A stretch of DNA of 64,000 nucleotides, from positions 1 to 64,000 of the forward strand of contig ATWD01000002.1 of the NCBI GenBank assembly GCA_000421065.1, written 5' to 3'. The notes beneath the pieces were generated by a model, which saw nothing but the letters and a program-made list of their open reading frames with translations, had not been told where the DNA came from and did not search any database. The DNA is from Acidobacteriaceae bacterium TAA 166. GTDB taxonomy: Bacteria; Acidobacteriota; Terriglobia; Terriglobales; Acidobacteriaceae. Within the stretch, counting starts at the first letter, position 1, and every line of letters starts with the position of its first letter. Of this stretch, positions 1 through 8,832 are shown in pieces. Made by a program: the position numbers and the translations under genes.

Positions 1-572
1 TCGGCTCGTTTCCAATCTCAATGAGATCATCCCCATTAGTGCCTTTCTAGGTGAGCCTGACTTTGATGGTGTGACGCGTACCCAAGGTTTCCTCGCCTAT
101 ACAGGCGACCACCTGTTCAACGACGACTGGAATCTGCACTTAAACTACCGATACCAGTACATCGGTGCTCAAAGCATAGACGATCGCAGGCAGCGGATTC
201 GACGGAACGAGCCAAACTGAAGTCTCCCGCTATCTGTTTGCTACCCCCGGCAGAAACCGCTTCTATACGGTAGATACGCGCGCTTTGCGACGCTTCAAAG
301 CCGGTAACTGGGAGCAGGCCGTGCTATTCGGTTATGACTAGCAGCACATCAACCAACGCGCTACCAGCTACTATCTGTTAGGCGTAGGGATCTGAACATT
401 TGCAACCCGGTGTATGGCCAGACGACGATTCCAACTGGCGCGCCATTCCTGAACAACAGCAATCTGCTGCAGCAGATTGATCTATACGCACAGGAGCAGA
501 TCAAATACAGCAACCACCTGATCTTTACGCTGGGCGGCCGCCAGGATTTCGGAATGGGGAACGGCAGCCAAA
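1..572 (+). pseudogene. TonB-dependent siderophore receptor, internal fragment (broken)
   Basis: Translation in shifting frames gives pieces typical of the beta-barrel of ferrichrome/siderophore-type TonB-dependent receptors: EPDFDGVTRTQGFLAYTGD near 52-108, a segment ending FGYDYQ-like near 340 with a TAG stop in place of Tyr/Gln context, then NPVYGQTTIPTGAPF and IDLYAQEQIKYSN up to about 560. At least one frameshift (about 200) and one in-frame stop (about 340) are visible, and the 5' end lies outside the window. The receptor would have imported Fe-siderophore across the outer membrane; this copy cannot. A second unrelated receptor relic lies at 12.6-14.0 kb. Confidence 0.8.
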
Positions 573-674
573 GTTATCTGGGCCGGCCTTGGCACGTCTC
601 CTGCGCTGCTGACCATCACCGGCCTGCTCCTATATTATTGGAATAGAGTGCTTCGACGCCCGACCCCGCTTTAG
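573..674 (+). pseudogene. C-terminal tail of a PepSY-type iron-regulated membrane protein
   Basis: The frame ending at the TAG at 672-674 reads AKVIWAGLGTSPALLTITG followed by LLLYYWNRVLRR, a hydrophobic helix and basic tail like the last transmembrane helix of PepSY-domain (PiuB-like) membrane proteins, which are usual neighbours of siderophore receptors. Only about 30 residues remain, directly joined to the receptor relic in another frame, so most of the gene and the 3' end of the receptor appear to have been deleted together. Assignment rests on a short motif and genomic neighbourhood. Confidence 0.5.
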
Positions 675-763
675 CGAAGGCCCAGTCCGTGAGTTCGATG
701 ACAGGGAGACGGTTCGGTGAAACTCAAAATGCCGCGCATTGGAACCGCCCCCGATCACTACGT

Positions 764-1657
764 TTATAACTGGCGTTCTACCGCTTCGGCGAGTGTGGGA
801 CCGTGCGGCGACCAGCCGAGCCTGCGGGCGTTCCCAGCGCGAACGCGGCTGTTAGAGGCAAGAGCGAACCTCGCCCAATCTCCGTACTGCGCAATCGCGT
901 CCTTCGCATCCCAAGTCTCCATACGGCCTCCGTATCCGAGGAAGCGACTTACTGACTCCGCCACTTCGCGGAGCGAGGCTTCACCATTCTCGGCAAAGAA
1001 AAAAGATGCTGCGGGAGCTTTCTCCAGCACCAGGAGGTAAAGATCGACAAGATCATCGATATAGACGTTCGACCAGCGGTTGATACCCTTGCCGATATAG
1101 AGACCGGCACCCCGTTCTTTGGAGCGGAGGGTCAGTTTCGGAACCTGATCGCTATCAGATTGCAGGCCGCGGCCTGTTCCATAGACCATCGTGGGACAGA
1201 TCACGACGGCACGTATGCCTTTGGAAATGCCAGCCTCTCGCACATACCGGTCGATGGCCACGCGTGCTTGCCGCATCGGGACGGGCTCAAGATAAGTGTC
1301 TTCGTTATAGATGGCTGGATTTTCCGAATCTCCGAGAGCATCATCACAAACGATGCTTGAGCCGCTGGTGTGGATGAGCGGCTTGCCACTACGCTCCAAT
1401 GCCGTGACCAGCGCTTCGACTGCGCCGCGATGGTCTGAACTCGCGGTATTGATGACTCCGTCCGCTCTCCGGGCAGCGTCCGCCAAAATGGCGGAGTCGT
1501 CGAGGGTCCCAATAATTGGTTCGATTCCCCGGTCTTCTACCTGTCGAGCCTTCTCTTCGGACCGCACCAAACCGAGGACCTCATGACCGGCGTCGCGCAG
1601 CTTCTGCGTAACCGAACCCCCGATGTATCCAGACGCACCTGTCACCAAAAGTTTCAT
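764..1657 (-). CDS. NAD(P)-dependent epimerase/dehydratase family protein (extended SDR)
   Basis: 297 residues. The N-terminus MKLLVTGASGYIGGSV carries the GxxGxxG nucleotide-binding loop of extended short-chain dehydrogenases. The middle has the conserved PTMVYGTGRG region and a VYIDDLVDLYLL segment typical of the NAD-dependent epimerase family. The usual YxxxK catalytic pair is not obvious (the region around ARVAIDRYVREAG holds a Tyr but no Lys four residues later), so the reaction cannot be named. The start fits a GGAGGA-like sequence just upstream on the minus strand. It faces the receptor relics and is transcribed away from the ArsR-type pseudogene. No stops or frameshifts are seen. Confidence 0.85.
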   Translation of the reverse strand: MKLLVTGASGYIGGSVTQKLRDAGHEVLGLVRSEEKARQVEDRGIEPIIGTLDDSAILADAARRADGVINTASSDHRGAVEALVTALERSGKPLIHTSGSSIVCDDALGDSENPAIYNEDTYLEPVPMRQARVAIDRYVREAGISKGIRAVVICPTMVYGTGRGLQSDSDQVPKLTLRSKERGAGLYIGKGINRWSNVYIDDLVDLYLLVLEKAPAASFFFAENGEASLREVAESVSRFLGYGGRMETWDAKDAIAQYGDWARFALASNSRVRAGNARRLGWSPHGPTLAEAVERQL

Positions 1658-1880
1658 CGTAGCTCCTCCATAATCTTGTCAGATGCTTGCGATCAGACTA
1701 AACGGAGTGCATCTGGAACTCCGTTGAAATCATAAACGGCATCAATTATCGGCTCGATCCGGTGTGGTTCGAGGAGCGACATCCAGGCCTCAGGGACCTT
1801 GTGGTAATCAACAAACAATCCAAGGATGTTCTTTGACACAAAAGCAACATCGAGACTAAGACTGACCGTCAGACGATGTT

Positions 1881-2308
1881 TTACTCAACTCCTTCCGCTG
1901 CTGGTTGCCTCGGGTTTCCGTTGTGCTCAGTGGACTGGATATGATGGGCCGCAACAATAGCCTTGATCAGCCCAGGAAAGCGTTGTTCGATCTCATCACA
2001 TCGGGAGATGTTATACATCTCTACTCCAAGGCGTGTTCCCTTGACCAGCCCAGCCTCCCTCAGTGTTCTTAGATGTTGCGAGAGGGTGGACTTCGGGATC
2101 GCCTTCGCGGTCACTGTACTGTGAGGAATGTGGAACAGTTGTGGGGACACGCTGAGCTTACGATGTCGGAAAAGATTGCGGCGCGCACCGGATCAGAGAG
2201 TGCGTGAAGGATACCTTCAACTGGAATGTCACGAATCGATGGATGAGTCAGCGGCCGCATGTATGCTTTGATCCTAACTTCTCTAAATGTTCTCCGCGAG
2301 ACATTCAT
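1881..2308 (-). pseudogene. ArsR-type winged-helix regulator, frameshifted
   Basis: Two overlapping minus-strand frames make one regulator: the first reads GILHALSDPVRAAIFSDIV and ends at FLTVQ; the second resumes AIPKSTLSQHLRTLREAGL, the recognition helix and wing of ArsR-type repressors, then DEIEQRFPGLIKAIVAAH. The break coincides with a 5-bp tandem duplication, ACTGT-ACTGT on the plus strand at 2113-2122. Removing one copy restores FLTVTAKAIPKSTLSQH in frame. The gene is divergent from the hydrolase at 2405 with a strong palindrome between them. It may produce a truncated product only. Confidence 0.8.
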
Positions 2309-2310
2309 GT

Positions 2311-2335
2311 ACTGATCGTTATTATAACGGTCAGT
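2311..2335. promoter_or_regulatory. 25-bp palindrome, candidate operator of the ArsR-type regulator
   Basis: ACTGATCGTTAT (2311-2322), one central T, and ATAACGGTCAGT (2324-2335) form 12-bp arms with one mismatch. It sits directly upstream of the regulator start (2308) and 70 bp before the hydrolase start (2405), the expected place for an autoregulatory operator of a dimeric winged-helix repressor. Function is inferred from symmetry and position. Confidence 0.55.
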
Positions 2336-2404
2336 ATGGTAATGTTAAGGGCGAAGGTTGAGCAGCCGCCAGATGCTTCTCGATTTTCATAGGGAGATGG
2401 GGCA

Positions 2405-3505
2405 ATGAGAATCGGATTCGATCTTAAGACTCAGATGCTCATTGCGTCCTTGATGCTTGCGTTTGGGCAATATGCTCATGGTTTGTCCGAGACCTACTCG
2501 TCGGTCAAGACAAACTTCGTCTCGGTGAAGAACACGCGATTAGCCTATCGGAGATACGGCAGCGCCAATGGCACGCCCCTCGTTCTCCTCTTATCTACCA
2601 GGGCAAACATGGACCTGTGGGACCCATTGCTGCTGGACCGTTTGGCTCAGAACAGAACCGTGATCGCCTTCGACAACAAAGGCGTAGGAGATACGAGCGG
2701 TACAGCTCCGGACAACTTTGCGGCAATGGCGGATGACGCTGCTGACTTCATCACTGCCCTCGGTTATAAGAAGGTGGATATCCTCGGATTCTCCATCGGC
2801 GGCGCCGTCGCTCAGGAGTTGCTGATACGCCACAATGGACTGGTTCGTCGCGCCATTCTGGCTGGGACCGGCGCAAAGGGAGGCGACGGCGTCAACGAAA
2901 TCCCCGAAAAGTCGAAATCTGTCAGCACGAAGCCTTCCTTGACGGACGACGATTTTCTCTGTGGTCTCTTCGCGCCCAGTGATCGCAGCCAGGCTTTAGG
3001 TCGCCAGTACCTTCAACGCATGAAGCAACGCGTCAGAGATCCAGACGAGCCGGTGTCTATGGCGACCGTTAGAGCGCAGGCAATCGCAAGGGAAGAGTGG
3101 GGAAGGCCACGGGAGAAACCGGATGAACGGCTAAAGACCATTACTAATCCGGTCTTGATTTCCAACGGCATCAACGATATTCGGATGCCGACGATCAACT
3201 CCTACCGTCTGTCGCAGATTCTTCCGTATTCGCAGCTTATCTTGTATCCGGATTCGGGACATGGCTTTTTGTTTCAATATCCGGACGTTTGTGGGAAGGC
3301 TTTTGCCGATTTCCTCGACCAAACCCTATCGAGTGTCAGCAATACAGAAGGAGAAATCGAAATGAGAACTGCTGTTCAGTTGTTTGAGGAATATACACGC
3401 CGGGTACAGAAGGAAACTTCGAGAAGGCCCTCGAATTGTTCTCTCCCGATGCCGTCTTCGAGTTTCCGTATTTCCCATCCGTTGGTATCGGGGGGCATCT
3501 TGTAG
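2405..3505 (+). CDS. Exported alpha/beta hydrolase, reads through into the next gene
   Basis: Residues 1-26 look like a signal peptide (hydrophobic stretch MLIASLMLAFGQYAHG). Residues 30-315 form an alpha/beta hydrolase: nucleophile elbow GFSIGG with Ser, an acid in NGIND and a His in PDSGHGF. Substrate unknown. After about residue 318 the frame runs straight through a ribosome site (AAGGAG) and the ATG at 3362 of the following SnoaL-like gene, and then continues out of frame, giving an unrelated tail of about 30 residues. The original stop has probably been lost. The hydrolase core itself appears intact. Probably regulated from the palindrome at 2311-2335. Confidence 0.8.
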   Translation: MRIGFDLKTQMLIASLMLAFGQYAHGLSETYSSVKTNFVSVKNTRLAYRRYGSANGTPLVLLLSTRANMDLWDPLLLDRLAQNRTVIAFDNKGVGDTSGTAPDNFAAMADDAADFITALGYKKVDILGFSIGGAVAQELLIRHNGLVRRAILAGTGAKGGDGVNEIPEKSKSVSTKPSLTDDDFLCGLFAPSDRSQALGRQYLQRMKQRVRDPDEPVSMATVRAQAIAREEWGRPREKPDERLKTITNPVLISNGINDIRMPTINSYRLSQILPYSQLILYPDSGHGFLFQYPDVCGKAFADFLDQTLSSVSNTEGEIEMRTAVQLFEEYTRRVQKETSRRPSNCSLPMPSSSFRISHPLVSGGIL

Positions 3506-3801
3506 GTATCGATGCGATCCGGAAGCAGATTGGGGACTTTCTTACGAATCAGACAGAAGATTTCAAGTTTCACAATGTTCAGATCTTTGCTGCTGAGGAC
3601 CCCAACCGCGCGTTCGGAGAGTATTCGGTTACCACACGTATCAAGGCCACAGGACGGGTCTACAACCAGCTGTACGGTGGAAGGCTGGAATCGAAAGACG
3701 GCAAGATCGTGCTGCTAAGGGAGTTCTCTGATCCTGTGGCTGCTGCAGAAGCAATCTTCCCGAATGGACTTGCGGATATTCCGGCTAAAACCGCGAAGTA
3801 A
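3362..3801 (+). pseudogene. SnoaL-like / NTF2-fold protein, one-base frameshift
   Basis: An AAGGAG site precedes the ATG at 3362. The first frame reads MRTAVQLFEEYTRRVQK and the other frame continues NFEKALELFSPDAVFEFPYF and ends at AKTAK. Adding one G in the run near 3410 (QKGNFEK) would join them, so a single-base deletion is the likely lesion. The family forms small cone-shaped alpha+beta folds (limonene-epoxide hydrolase / polyketide cyclase type), often next to alpha/beta hydrolases and SDRs as here. Confidence 0.75.
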
Positions 3802-3926
3802 CTCCCCCGCTCGAGATAATCCGCCCCTGAAGTGGCGAGCTATGGGCCGAGTTTCATCTGGGGCGGTACTTTCATTGCAGCGATGGCCAATGTTGGTACG
3901 GCGAAATCACAACCGGAGAAGTAGAC

Positions 3927-4544
3927 ATGAAGATTGGGATTCTGGGAGCGGGAAAAGTGGGCGTTACCTTGGCCACTAAATACGCGACAGCCGGACACGA
4001 AGTGCTCGTGGCAAACAGCCGTGGACCGCAAAGTGTATCGGAGATTTTCTCGAAGATCGCTGAGCCTGTCACCCCGGCGACCGTGGTGGAGGTCGTAGGG
4101 TGTGAGGTCGTGTTGCTCGCAGTCCCCTGGCTCAAGGTGCCGGAGATTCTCTCCCCCTCCTTATCGTGGGAGGGAAGAATTTTGGTGGATACGACCAATA
4201 TCTTCGAGTCCTACAAGCAAGAACTGGTGGCCGCTGATTTGAAGGGCGATTTTGGCAGCGTAGTTGTGGCCCGGCTCGCTCCGGATGCGCGCGTTGTCAA
4301 AGCATTCAACACCCTCCCCTTCGACGTGATGTTTTCGCCGACGCCGACGAACTTGAAGCGCGTGCTGTTTATCGCCGGTGATGACGAAACAGCGGCCGAG
4401 ACAATTGCGGGGCTTGTCGCTCAGATTGGGCTTCATCCGGTTGTCGCCGGCAAGCTTGCCATTGCTGGGCGTCAGATGGAGCTAGGTGGTCCATTTAGTT
4501 TGCTTGAGTTATTTGCACCGGTAAAACAAGCGGCATCGGCATGA
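3927..4544 (+). CDS. NAD(P)-binding protein of the F420-dependent NADP reductase family
   Basis: 205 residues beginning MKIGILGAGKVGVTLA, a Rossmann GxGxxG loop. The pattern VLLAVPW, DTTN and KAFNTLPFDVM matches the NPD/F420-dependent NADP oxidoreductase family, in which many members in non-F420 organisms have unknown substrates. The C-terminus ends shortly after GRQMELGGP, as in these short homologues. A weak GGAGAAG lies upstream of the ATG. It is the first intact gene of a plus-strand run with two SDR genes. Confidence 0.85.
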   Translation: MKIGILGAGKVGVTLATKYATAGHEVLVANSRGPQSVSEIFSKIAEPVTPATVVEVVGCEVVLLAVPWLKVPEILSPSLSWEGRILVDTTNIFESYKQELVAADLKGDFGSVVVARLAPDARVVKAFNTLPFDVMFSPTPTNLKRVLFIAGDDETAAETIAGLVAQIGLHPVVAGKLAIAGRQMELGGPFSLLELFAPVKQAASA

Positions 4545-4686
4545 GCGATTCCTCCGTCGATATGAATGACGCAACAGTTGAGACTCTTTCCGGTTCGGGT
4601 GTTGGATCATTTTCGACGGTCGTTCCTACCTAACCGAGGGTGTGTCGTCAAATCCACCTATTCACAAACACTGAAGGAGCAATATC

Positions 4687-5457
4687 ATGACAGACAACAC
4701 AACGGCCTCACTGGATGGCAAGGTCGCGCTCGTGACCGGGGGGGCGCGTGGCCTCGGCCTTGAAATTACTTCCCAACTTGCAGCGCGGGGAGCCTATGTC
4801 GTTATCGGAGCGCGGGAAAAGGCGAAGGCCGAAGCGGTCGTTTCCAATCTGCACGCCTTGGGGCTTGAGGCATCCGCGATCAAGCTCGACGTCACGAGCG
4901 ACGAGGATCGGCAGCAGGCTTACGCGGCAATCGACAAAGCCCACGGGAAGCTCGACATCCTCATCAACAACGCCGCCGTCCTGCTGGACAGCCCCAACGG
5001 AGGAACGCCAGCACCCCGGCAACCGAGCCGAGCCCTTCCGAGCGTCCTGCGCGAAACCTTCGAGGCGAACTTCTTTGCGCCCATTTTCCTGACGCAGCTC
5101 CTGCTCCCACTGATCGAGCGGGCAGAGGCCGGTCGCATCGTGAATGTGTCGAGCATCCGGGGATCGCTCACCCATCTGTCCGATCCGACCTCGCCGGTCT
5201 ATCCGATCCGGGCACTTGCCTACGACACGTCCAAGGCTGCGCTCAATGCCTTCACCATCCTGATCGCTGAAGAACTCCGCAGCACGCCGATCAAGATAAA
5301 CGCGCTTCACCCTGGCTGGTTGCGGACCGATATGGGGGGCGCGGAGGCAAACATGGGTGTCGAAGAAGGCGCTCGCGCAACCATCAAATACGCCACTCTC
5401 GATGAAAACGGACCAACGGGAGGTTTCTTTTTTCTTGATGAGCGGCTGCCTTGGTAA
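4687..5457 (+). CDS. Short-chain dehydrogenase/reductase (SDR)
   Basis: 256 residues with a full classical SDR set: cofactor loop TGGARGLG, NNAA, NVSS serine and YDTSK (Tyr-Lys pair), then NALHPGWLRTDMGG. The region between NNAA and the active serine has an insertion relative to typical SDRs. The C-terminus (TGGFFFLDERLPW) resembles carbonyl-reductase-type SDRs. AAGGAG precedes the ATG. It lies 41 bp before the next SDR on the same strand, suggesting co-transcription. The substrate is not deducible. Confidence 0.9.
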   Translation: MTDNTTASLDGKVALVTGGARGLGLEITSQLAARGAYVVIGAREKAKAEAVVSNLHALGLEASAIKLDVTSDEDRQQAYAAIDKAHGKLDILINNAAVLLDSPNGGTPAPRQPSRALPSVLRETFEANFFAPIFLTQLLLPLIERAEAGRIVNVSSIRGSLTHLSDPTSPVYPIRALAYDTSKAALNAFTILIAEELRSTPIKINALHPGWLRTDMGGAEANMGVEEGARATIKYATLDENGPTGGFFFLDERLPW

Positions 5458-5497
5458 GGTGCCTCTCCAAACTACATTCCAATCAACGAAGGAGTTC

Positions 5498-6256
5498 ATG
5501 ATGAGTAAGACACTTGTAGGCAAGGTAGCACTTGTTACGGGAGGGTCGCGGGGTCTTGGCGTTGCAATCGCCGTTGCCTTGGCCAATCAAGGGGCGGATG
5601 TCGCGATCAGTTACGTCGCTTCGGAGGAGAAGGCGGCTGCCGTCGTCGAGCAACTGAAGGCGACGGGTGTGAAGGCCGTCGCCATCAAGGCCGATCAGGG
5701 CGATCCCTCCGCGTCGGAGCCGTTGATTCGGCAGGTGGTTGAGAAGCTCGGAAAGCTCGACATCCTGGTCAATAACGCCGCCGTCGCCTGGCAAGGCAAG
5801 AAGATCGACGATCCCGAAATTGACAATGCCGCGATGGACCGGCAGTGGACCATCAACACGATGGGGGTCATCGCAAACATCCGCGCAGCCGTCAAGGTGC
5901 TGCCGGACAGGGGGCGCATCATCTCAATTGGCTCCGGGCTTGGTACACGCATTGCCTTCCCGGGCACTGCGGACTATGCGGCGACCAAGGCCGCTATCGT
6001 TGGCTACACCAAAGGAGCGGCACGGGATCTCGGTGCACGAAACATCACCGCCAATGTCGTTCAGGCGGGCATGATGGACACGGATATGGCGGCCGGATCG
6101 AAAGGAAAACTGCCGCCAATCATCATGGAGTCACACGCTATTCAGGGTTACGTGCCCGTCGAGGAAGTGGCTGCCGCTGTTGTCTTTCTCGCGGGGCCGG
6201 ATGCGGGTTCCATCACCGGATCGGTGATCGACGTCAATGGCGGATTCACTGCGTAA
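5498..6256 (+). CDS. Classical SDR oxidoreductase (FabG-like)
   Basis: About 252 residues: TGGSRGLG cofactor loop, NNAA, SIGSG serine region, YAATK catalytic Tyr-Lys, and the usual end VIDVNGGFTA. ATG codons occur at 5498 and 5501; the GAAGGAG ribosome site at 5488-5494 suits the second better. A longer in-frame extension upstream overlaps the previous SDR and is not needed. It reduces or oxidises a hydroxyl/carbonyl with NAD(P)H; substrate unknown. It sits at the end of the intact SDR pair, just before a block of truncated genes. Confidence 0.9.
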   Translation: MMSKTLVGKVALVTGGSRGLGVAIAVALANQGADVAISYVASEEKAAAVVEQLKATGVKAVAIKADQGDPSASEPLIRQVVEKLGKLDILVNNAAVAWQGKKIDDPEIDNAAMDRQWTINTMGVIANIRAAVKVLPDRGRIISIGSGLGTRIAFPGTADYAATKAAIVGYTKGAARDLGARNITANVVQAGMMDTDMAAGSKGKLPPIIMESHAIQGYVPVEEVAAAVVFLAGPDAGSITGSVIDVNGGFTA

Positions 6257-6388
6257 AGAGTCCGGTTTATTGTTTGTGGTTCCCCAGGGCCATCAACAAC
6301 AAACCGGTGGATGGAAGGCTACCTTGCTTCCGATAGTGCATTAACAGACGTTAAGAACCTTGCAGTTTCGAACCTAAAGAAGAAACAG

Positions 6389-6756
6389 ATGACAGCGCAG
6401 ATGTCGGTACTATTTGAGGGAGCCTGCGTCGGCGACCTCGATCTCCAGAATTCGTGTACTCATGGCTCCCATGACGAGAGCGCGCGCCAATGGCGCCACG
6501 CCCAGCCCAATGATGGGCACATATTACGAACAACGCGCCTCAGCTGGCCTGATCATATCGGAAGGAGTTGTGATCAGTCCCAAAGCGACCGGCTTTGTCA
6601 ATGTCCCTGGGATCTATAGCGATGAACAAGTGGCCGCCTGGCAGTTCGTTACCGAGAAGGTTCATGGGAGAGGCGGAAGGATATTCGCCCAGCTCTGGCA
6701 TGTTGGCCCGATTTCCCACCCAGATCTCCTTGACGGAAAGCTTCCACTCGCGCTGC
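6389..6756 (+). pseudogene. Old Yellow Enzyme family (NemA-like), N-terminal fragment
   Basis: From ATG 6389 the frame reads MTAQMSVLFEGACVGDLDLQ; one extra T at about 6452 shifts it, after which RVLMAPMTRARANG, GLIISEG and FAQLWHVGP continue, all hallmarks of the FMN-dependent alkene/nitro reductase N-terminal half. Homology stops at about LLDGKLPLA (6753), where the sequence changes to a different gene. So it is both frameshifted and missing its C-terminal two thirds. Confidence 0.85.
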
Positions 6757-7178
6757 AGACGTGGGGACAAGGCAAGTTGTGCCACACTCCAAGGATGTAG
6801 CGGCGCTCGAAGCTTTGGGTGGTGCGTTACCGGAGAATCCGTCTGACTCCGCCGAAATCCTGGCTCTACTGGATGACATCGGTTCACCAGCTACAGTGGC
6901 GACCACCGGAGGACGCTATTTCGGATTTGTGATCGGCGGCGCTCTCCCTGCTGCTATGGCAGCAAATTGGCTCACAGGAATCTGGGACCAAAATGCTGCT
7001 CTTTCCGTAATGTCCCCTGTTGCGGCGAAGATTGAAGAAATTGTGTCGGAGTGGGTCTTAGACCTGCTCGACCTCCCGCAGGCTTCTGCCTTTGGCTTTG
7101 TCACCGGCACTACCATGGCAAACTTTTCCGCATTGGCAGCTGCCCGGACAGCATTACTGGCACGCAACGGATGTAGCG
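6757..7178 (+). pseudogene. PLP-dependent group II decarboxylase, N-terminal fragment
   Basis: The frame reads DVAALEALGGALPENPSD, then GSPATVATTGGRYFGFVIGG and NAALSVMSPVAAKIEEI, GFVTGTTMANFSALAAAR. These match the N-terminal third of pyridoxal-dependent decarboxylases of the glutamate/aromatic amino acid group. The start region is fused to the Old Yellow Enzyme fragment and the end is cut at about 7175, before the PLP lysine. No product could be active. Confidence 0.8.
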
Positions 7179-7340
7179 GATGAATGGGCTTGCTCACAAT
7201 ATCGAAGTGATACCCTTCCTCATCCGCCTTCTTCAGTAAATGTGCTGTGTTTGCCTGACCAGAAAACAAGAGAACCTTGCAGTCCGGATAACGCCTCCTG
7301 AAGTAAATCGCCAGGTCGACCCCCGACATCCCAGGCGTAC
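7170..7340 (-). pseudogene. Response-regulator receiver domain fragment
   Basis: On the minus strand, PGMSGVDLAIYFRRRYPDCK followed by VLLFSGQA and FDIVSKPIHP is the second half of a CheY-like receiver, from the phosphoacceptor-following loop to the conserved Lys-Pro. The phospho-Asp itself and the N-terminal half are absent. It abuts the decarboxylase fragment tail to tail. Confidence 0.75.
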
Positions 7341-7398
7341 ACGGGGTGGCATACAGAAGTGGAAGAAAGTAAGCCAAGCGAAGGAACCGGATTGCCGG

Positions 7399-7626
7399 CT
7401 AACGCCAACCTAGCGTGGCAGGTCGTATTCGGAGCAAAGCGCAAGTAGCCAATGCGGCGAATCCAGGGCACCACATGATAAAGCGGCTGAGAGCGGCAGT
7501 CTCGTGATGACTGTGGATCACGAGTGCGTTTGCGACAGCGCTGAAGACAAGAAGCATTGCCAGAAACACCAAAATAGATTTGTCAGCGAAACGCATGTTT
7601 ATATGACCGATGACGGATGTTGTCAT
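7399..7626 (-). pseudogene. CPBP-family intramembrane protease, N-terminal fragment
   Basis: From an ATG at 7626 the minus strand encodes a transmembrane helix (SILVFLAMLLVFSAVANALV), then FIMWCPGFAALATCALL and LGWR before a stop. This arrangement resembles the start of CPBP (Abi/CAAX-protease-like) membrane proteins. The catalytic EExxxR and HxxxB motifs would lie further on and are missing. Assignment is tentative because only about 75 residues remain. Confidence 0.5.
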
Positions 7627-7733
7627 TAGGTGGAGATGAACTCTGTCTAGCAACGAACCTTCAAAAGTGGCGGAATCAGCTATGAAACAGCGCGGATTTG
7701 ATGCGGTAAATCACAGAACGCATTCCCTGATAT

Positions 7734-8378
7734 TCATTCTGCGTGCTCCGGAATGCCCTGACTGCCTGGGCGAAGCTGCTGTAACGAGTCAATAGCGAGT
7801 CGCGCCATACGTCGCAAGCTCGCGCGGGTGGCTCCGTCACGAGCCTGCACTGACATTCCTTGCACGATACCCGAGATGAAGGATGCCCATGTAGTGCTAT
7901 CGGCATCCAGACGTACATGACCTTCCCGTTGTCCCTTCTTGATCCTTTTCGCGACGGCCGCGATGCTCTCGGCGCGCAATGCACGCCCGAAGACAGTCAT
8001 GGGCTCATCTTCCACTCCTGCCGGGGCGGTCGTAATCATGCAGCCGGGTGCGCCTGCCGTGCGGGCAAACGTGTCCGCCGCATCGAGTAGAACCCGCTCA
8101 AGCGCATCGATGGCGTCCGCTTCCTCTTCGAGGGCGCGGGCGGCGAAACCTCCAATGGTCGTACGGTAAAGATCGATTGCCTCGCGATAGAGTTTCTCCT
8201 TCGATTCGAAGGTGGCGTATAGACTTTGCGCAGAGATCCCCATCGCCGTCGTGAGTACAGGCATGGACGCGTGGTCGTAGCCATGCATCCAAAAAGCGGT
8301 CATGGCACGCTCAAGAGCTGAGTTGCGGTCGAACGCGGGCGGGCGGCCTCTCTTCTTCGCATTTTTCACAATAGTCAT
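7734..8378 (-). CDS. TetR/AcrR-family transcriptional regulator
   Basis: 214 residues. The N-terminal helix-turn-helix reads KRGRPPAFDRNSALERAM, MPVLTTAMGISAQSLYATF and ESKEKLYREAI, typical of TetR repressors. The C-terminal ligand domain contains APGCMITTAP, as in the group with a short Cys-containing motif found in regulators of aldehyde or electrophile responses. Intact, with no obvious partner gene: the divergent region holds a second TetR relic and then the hydrolase at 8833, which is the most likely target. Confidence 0.9.
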   Translation of the reverse strand: MTIVKNAKKRGRPPAFDRNSALERAMTAFWMHGYDHASMPVLTTAMGISAQSLYATFESKEKLYREAIDLYRTTIGGFAARALEEEADAIDALERVLLDAADTFARTAGAPGCMITTAPAGVEDEPMTVFGRALRAESIAAVAKRIKKGQREGHVRLDADSTTWASFISGIVQGMSVQARDGATRASLRRMARLAIDSLQQLRPGSQGIPEHAE

Positions 8379-8599
8379 TGTTGCGCTTCGCCCAAGGAAT
8401 ATTTCTCGAAGCGATCATTATGATAAATCACGAAGACTCATTCCAAATTCAGATCCCCTTACGCCGTTGAAACGCTTCTTTGATCCAAAAGCCATCGCAT
8501 CGGATACACATGAACTGAATTTCCGGTTAGTGGCGAGTCTTGCTCAAGTTCCTCAAATCACTTCTTTGCCGGATATGAGAAGGGCTTACGAAAGAAGGG

Positions 8600-8758
8600 C
8601 GAATGGGGTTTTCGGTCACACCGAAGGCTTCCGCCAGTCCACCAATTCGTATCCGCATACTGATGCCGGAAGTCGTGCGCGGGGCGTACTCCGTGATGCA
8701 AAAACGTAACCATGGCACGATCCAACGCTATATTGCGGTCAAATGCTCTTGGTCGTCC
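8600..8758 (-). pseudogene. TetR-family N-terminal relic
   Basis: The minus strand from about 8758 reads GRPRAFDRNIALDRAMVTFL, the start of a TetR DNA-binding domain closely similar to that of the gene at 7734-8378; after a frame change LAEAFGVTEN follows. No start or C-terminal domain is present. The rest of 8379-8832 shows no gene. Confidence 0.65.
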
Positions 8759-8832
8759 ACACGACGCGACGGATTCGCGATGCCTGTAGTCCCCGGCTTG
8801 ATTTCTGGAATGGTTGTTGTGATAATTAACTC

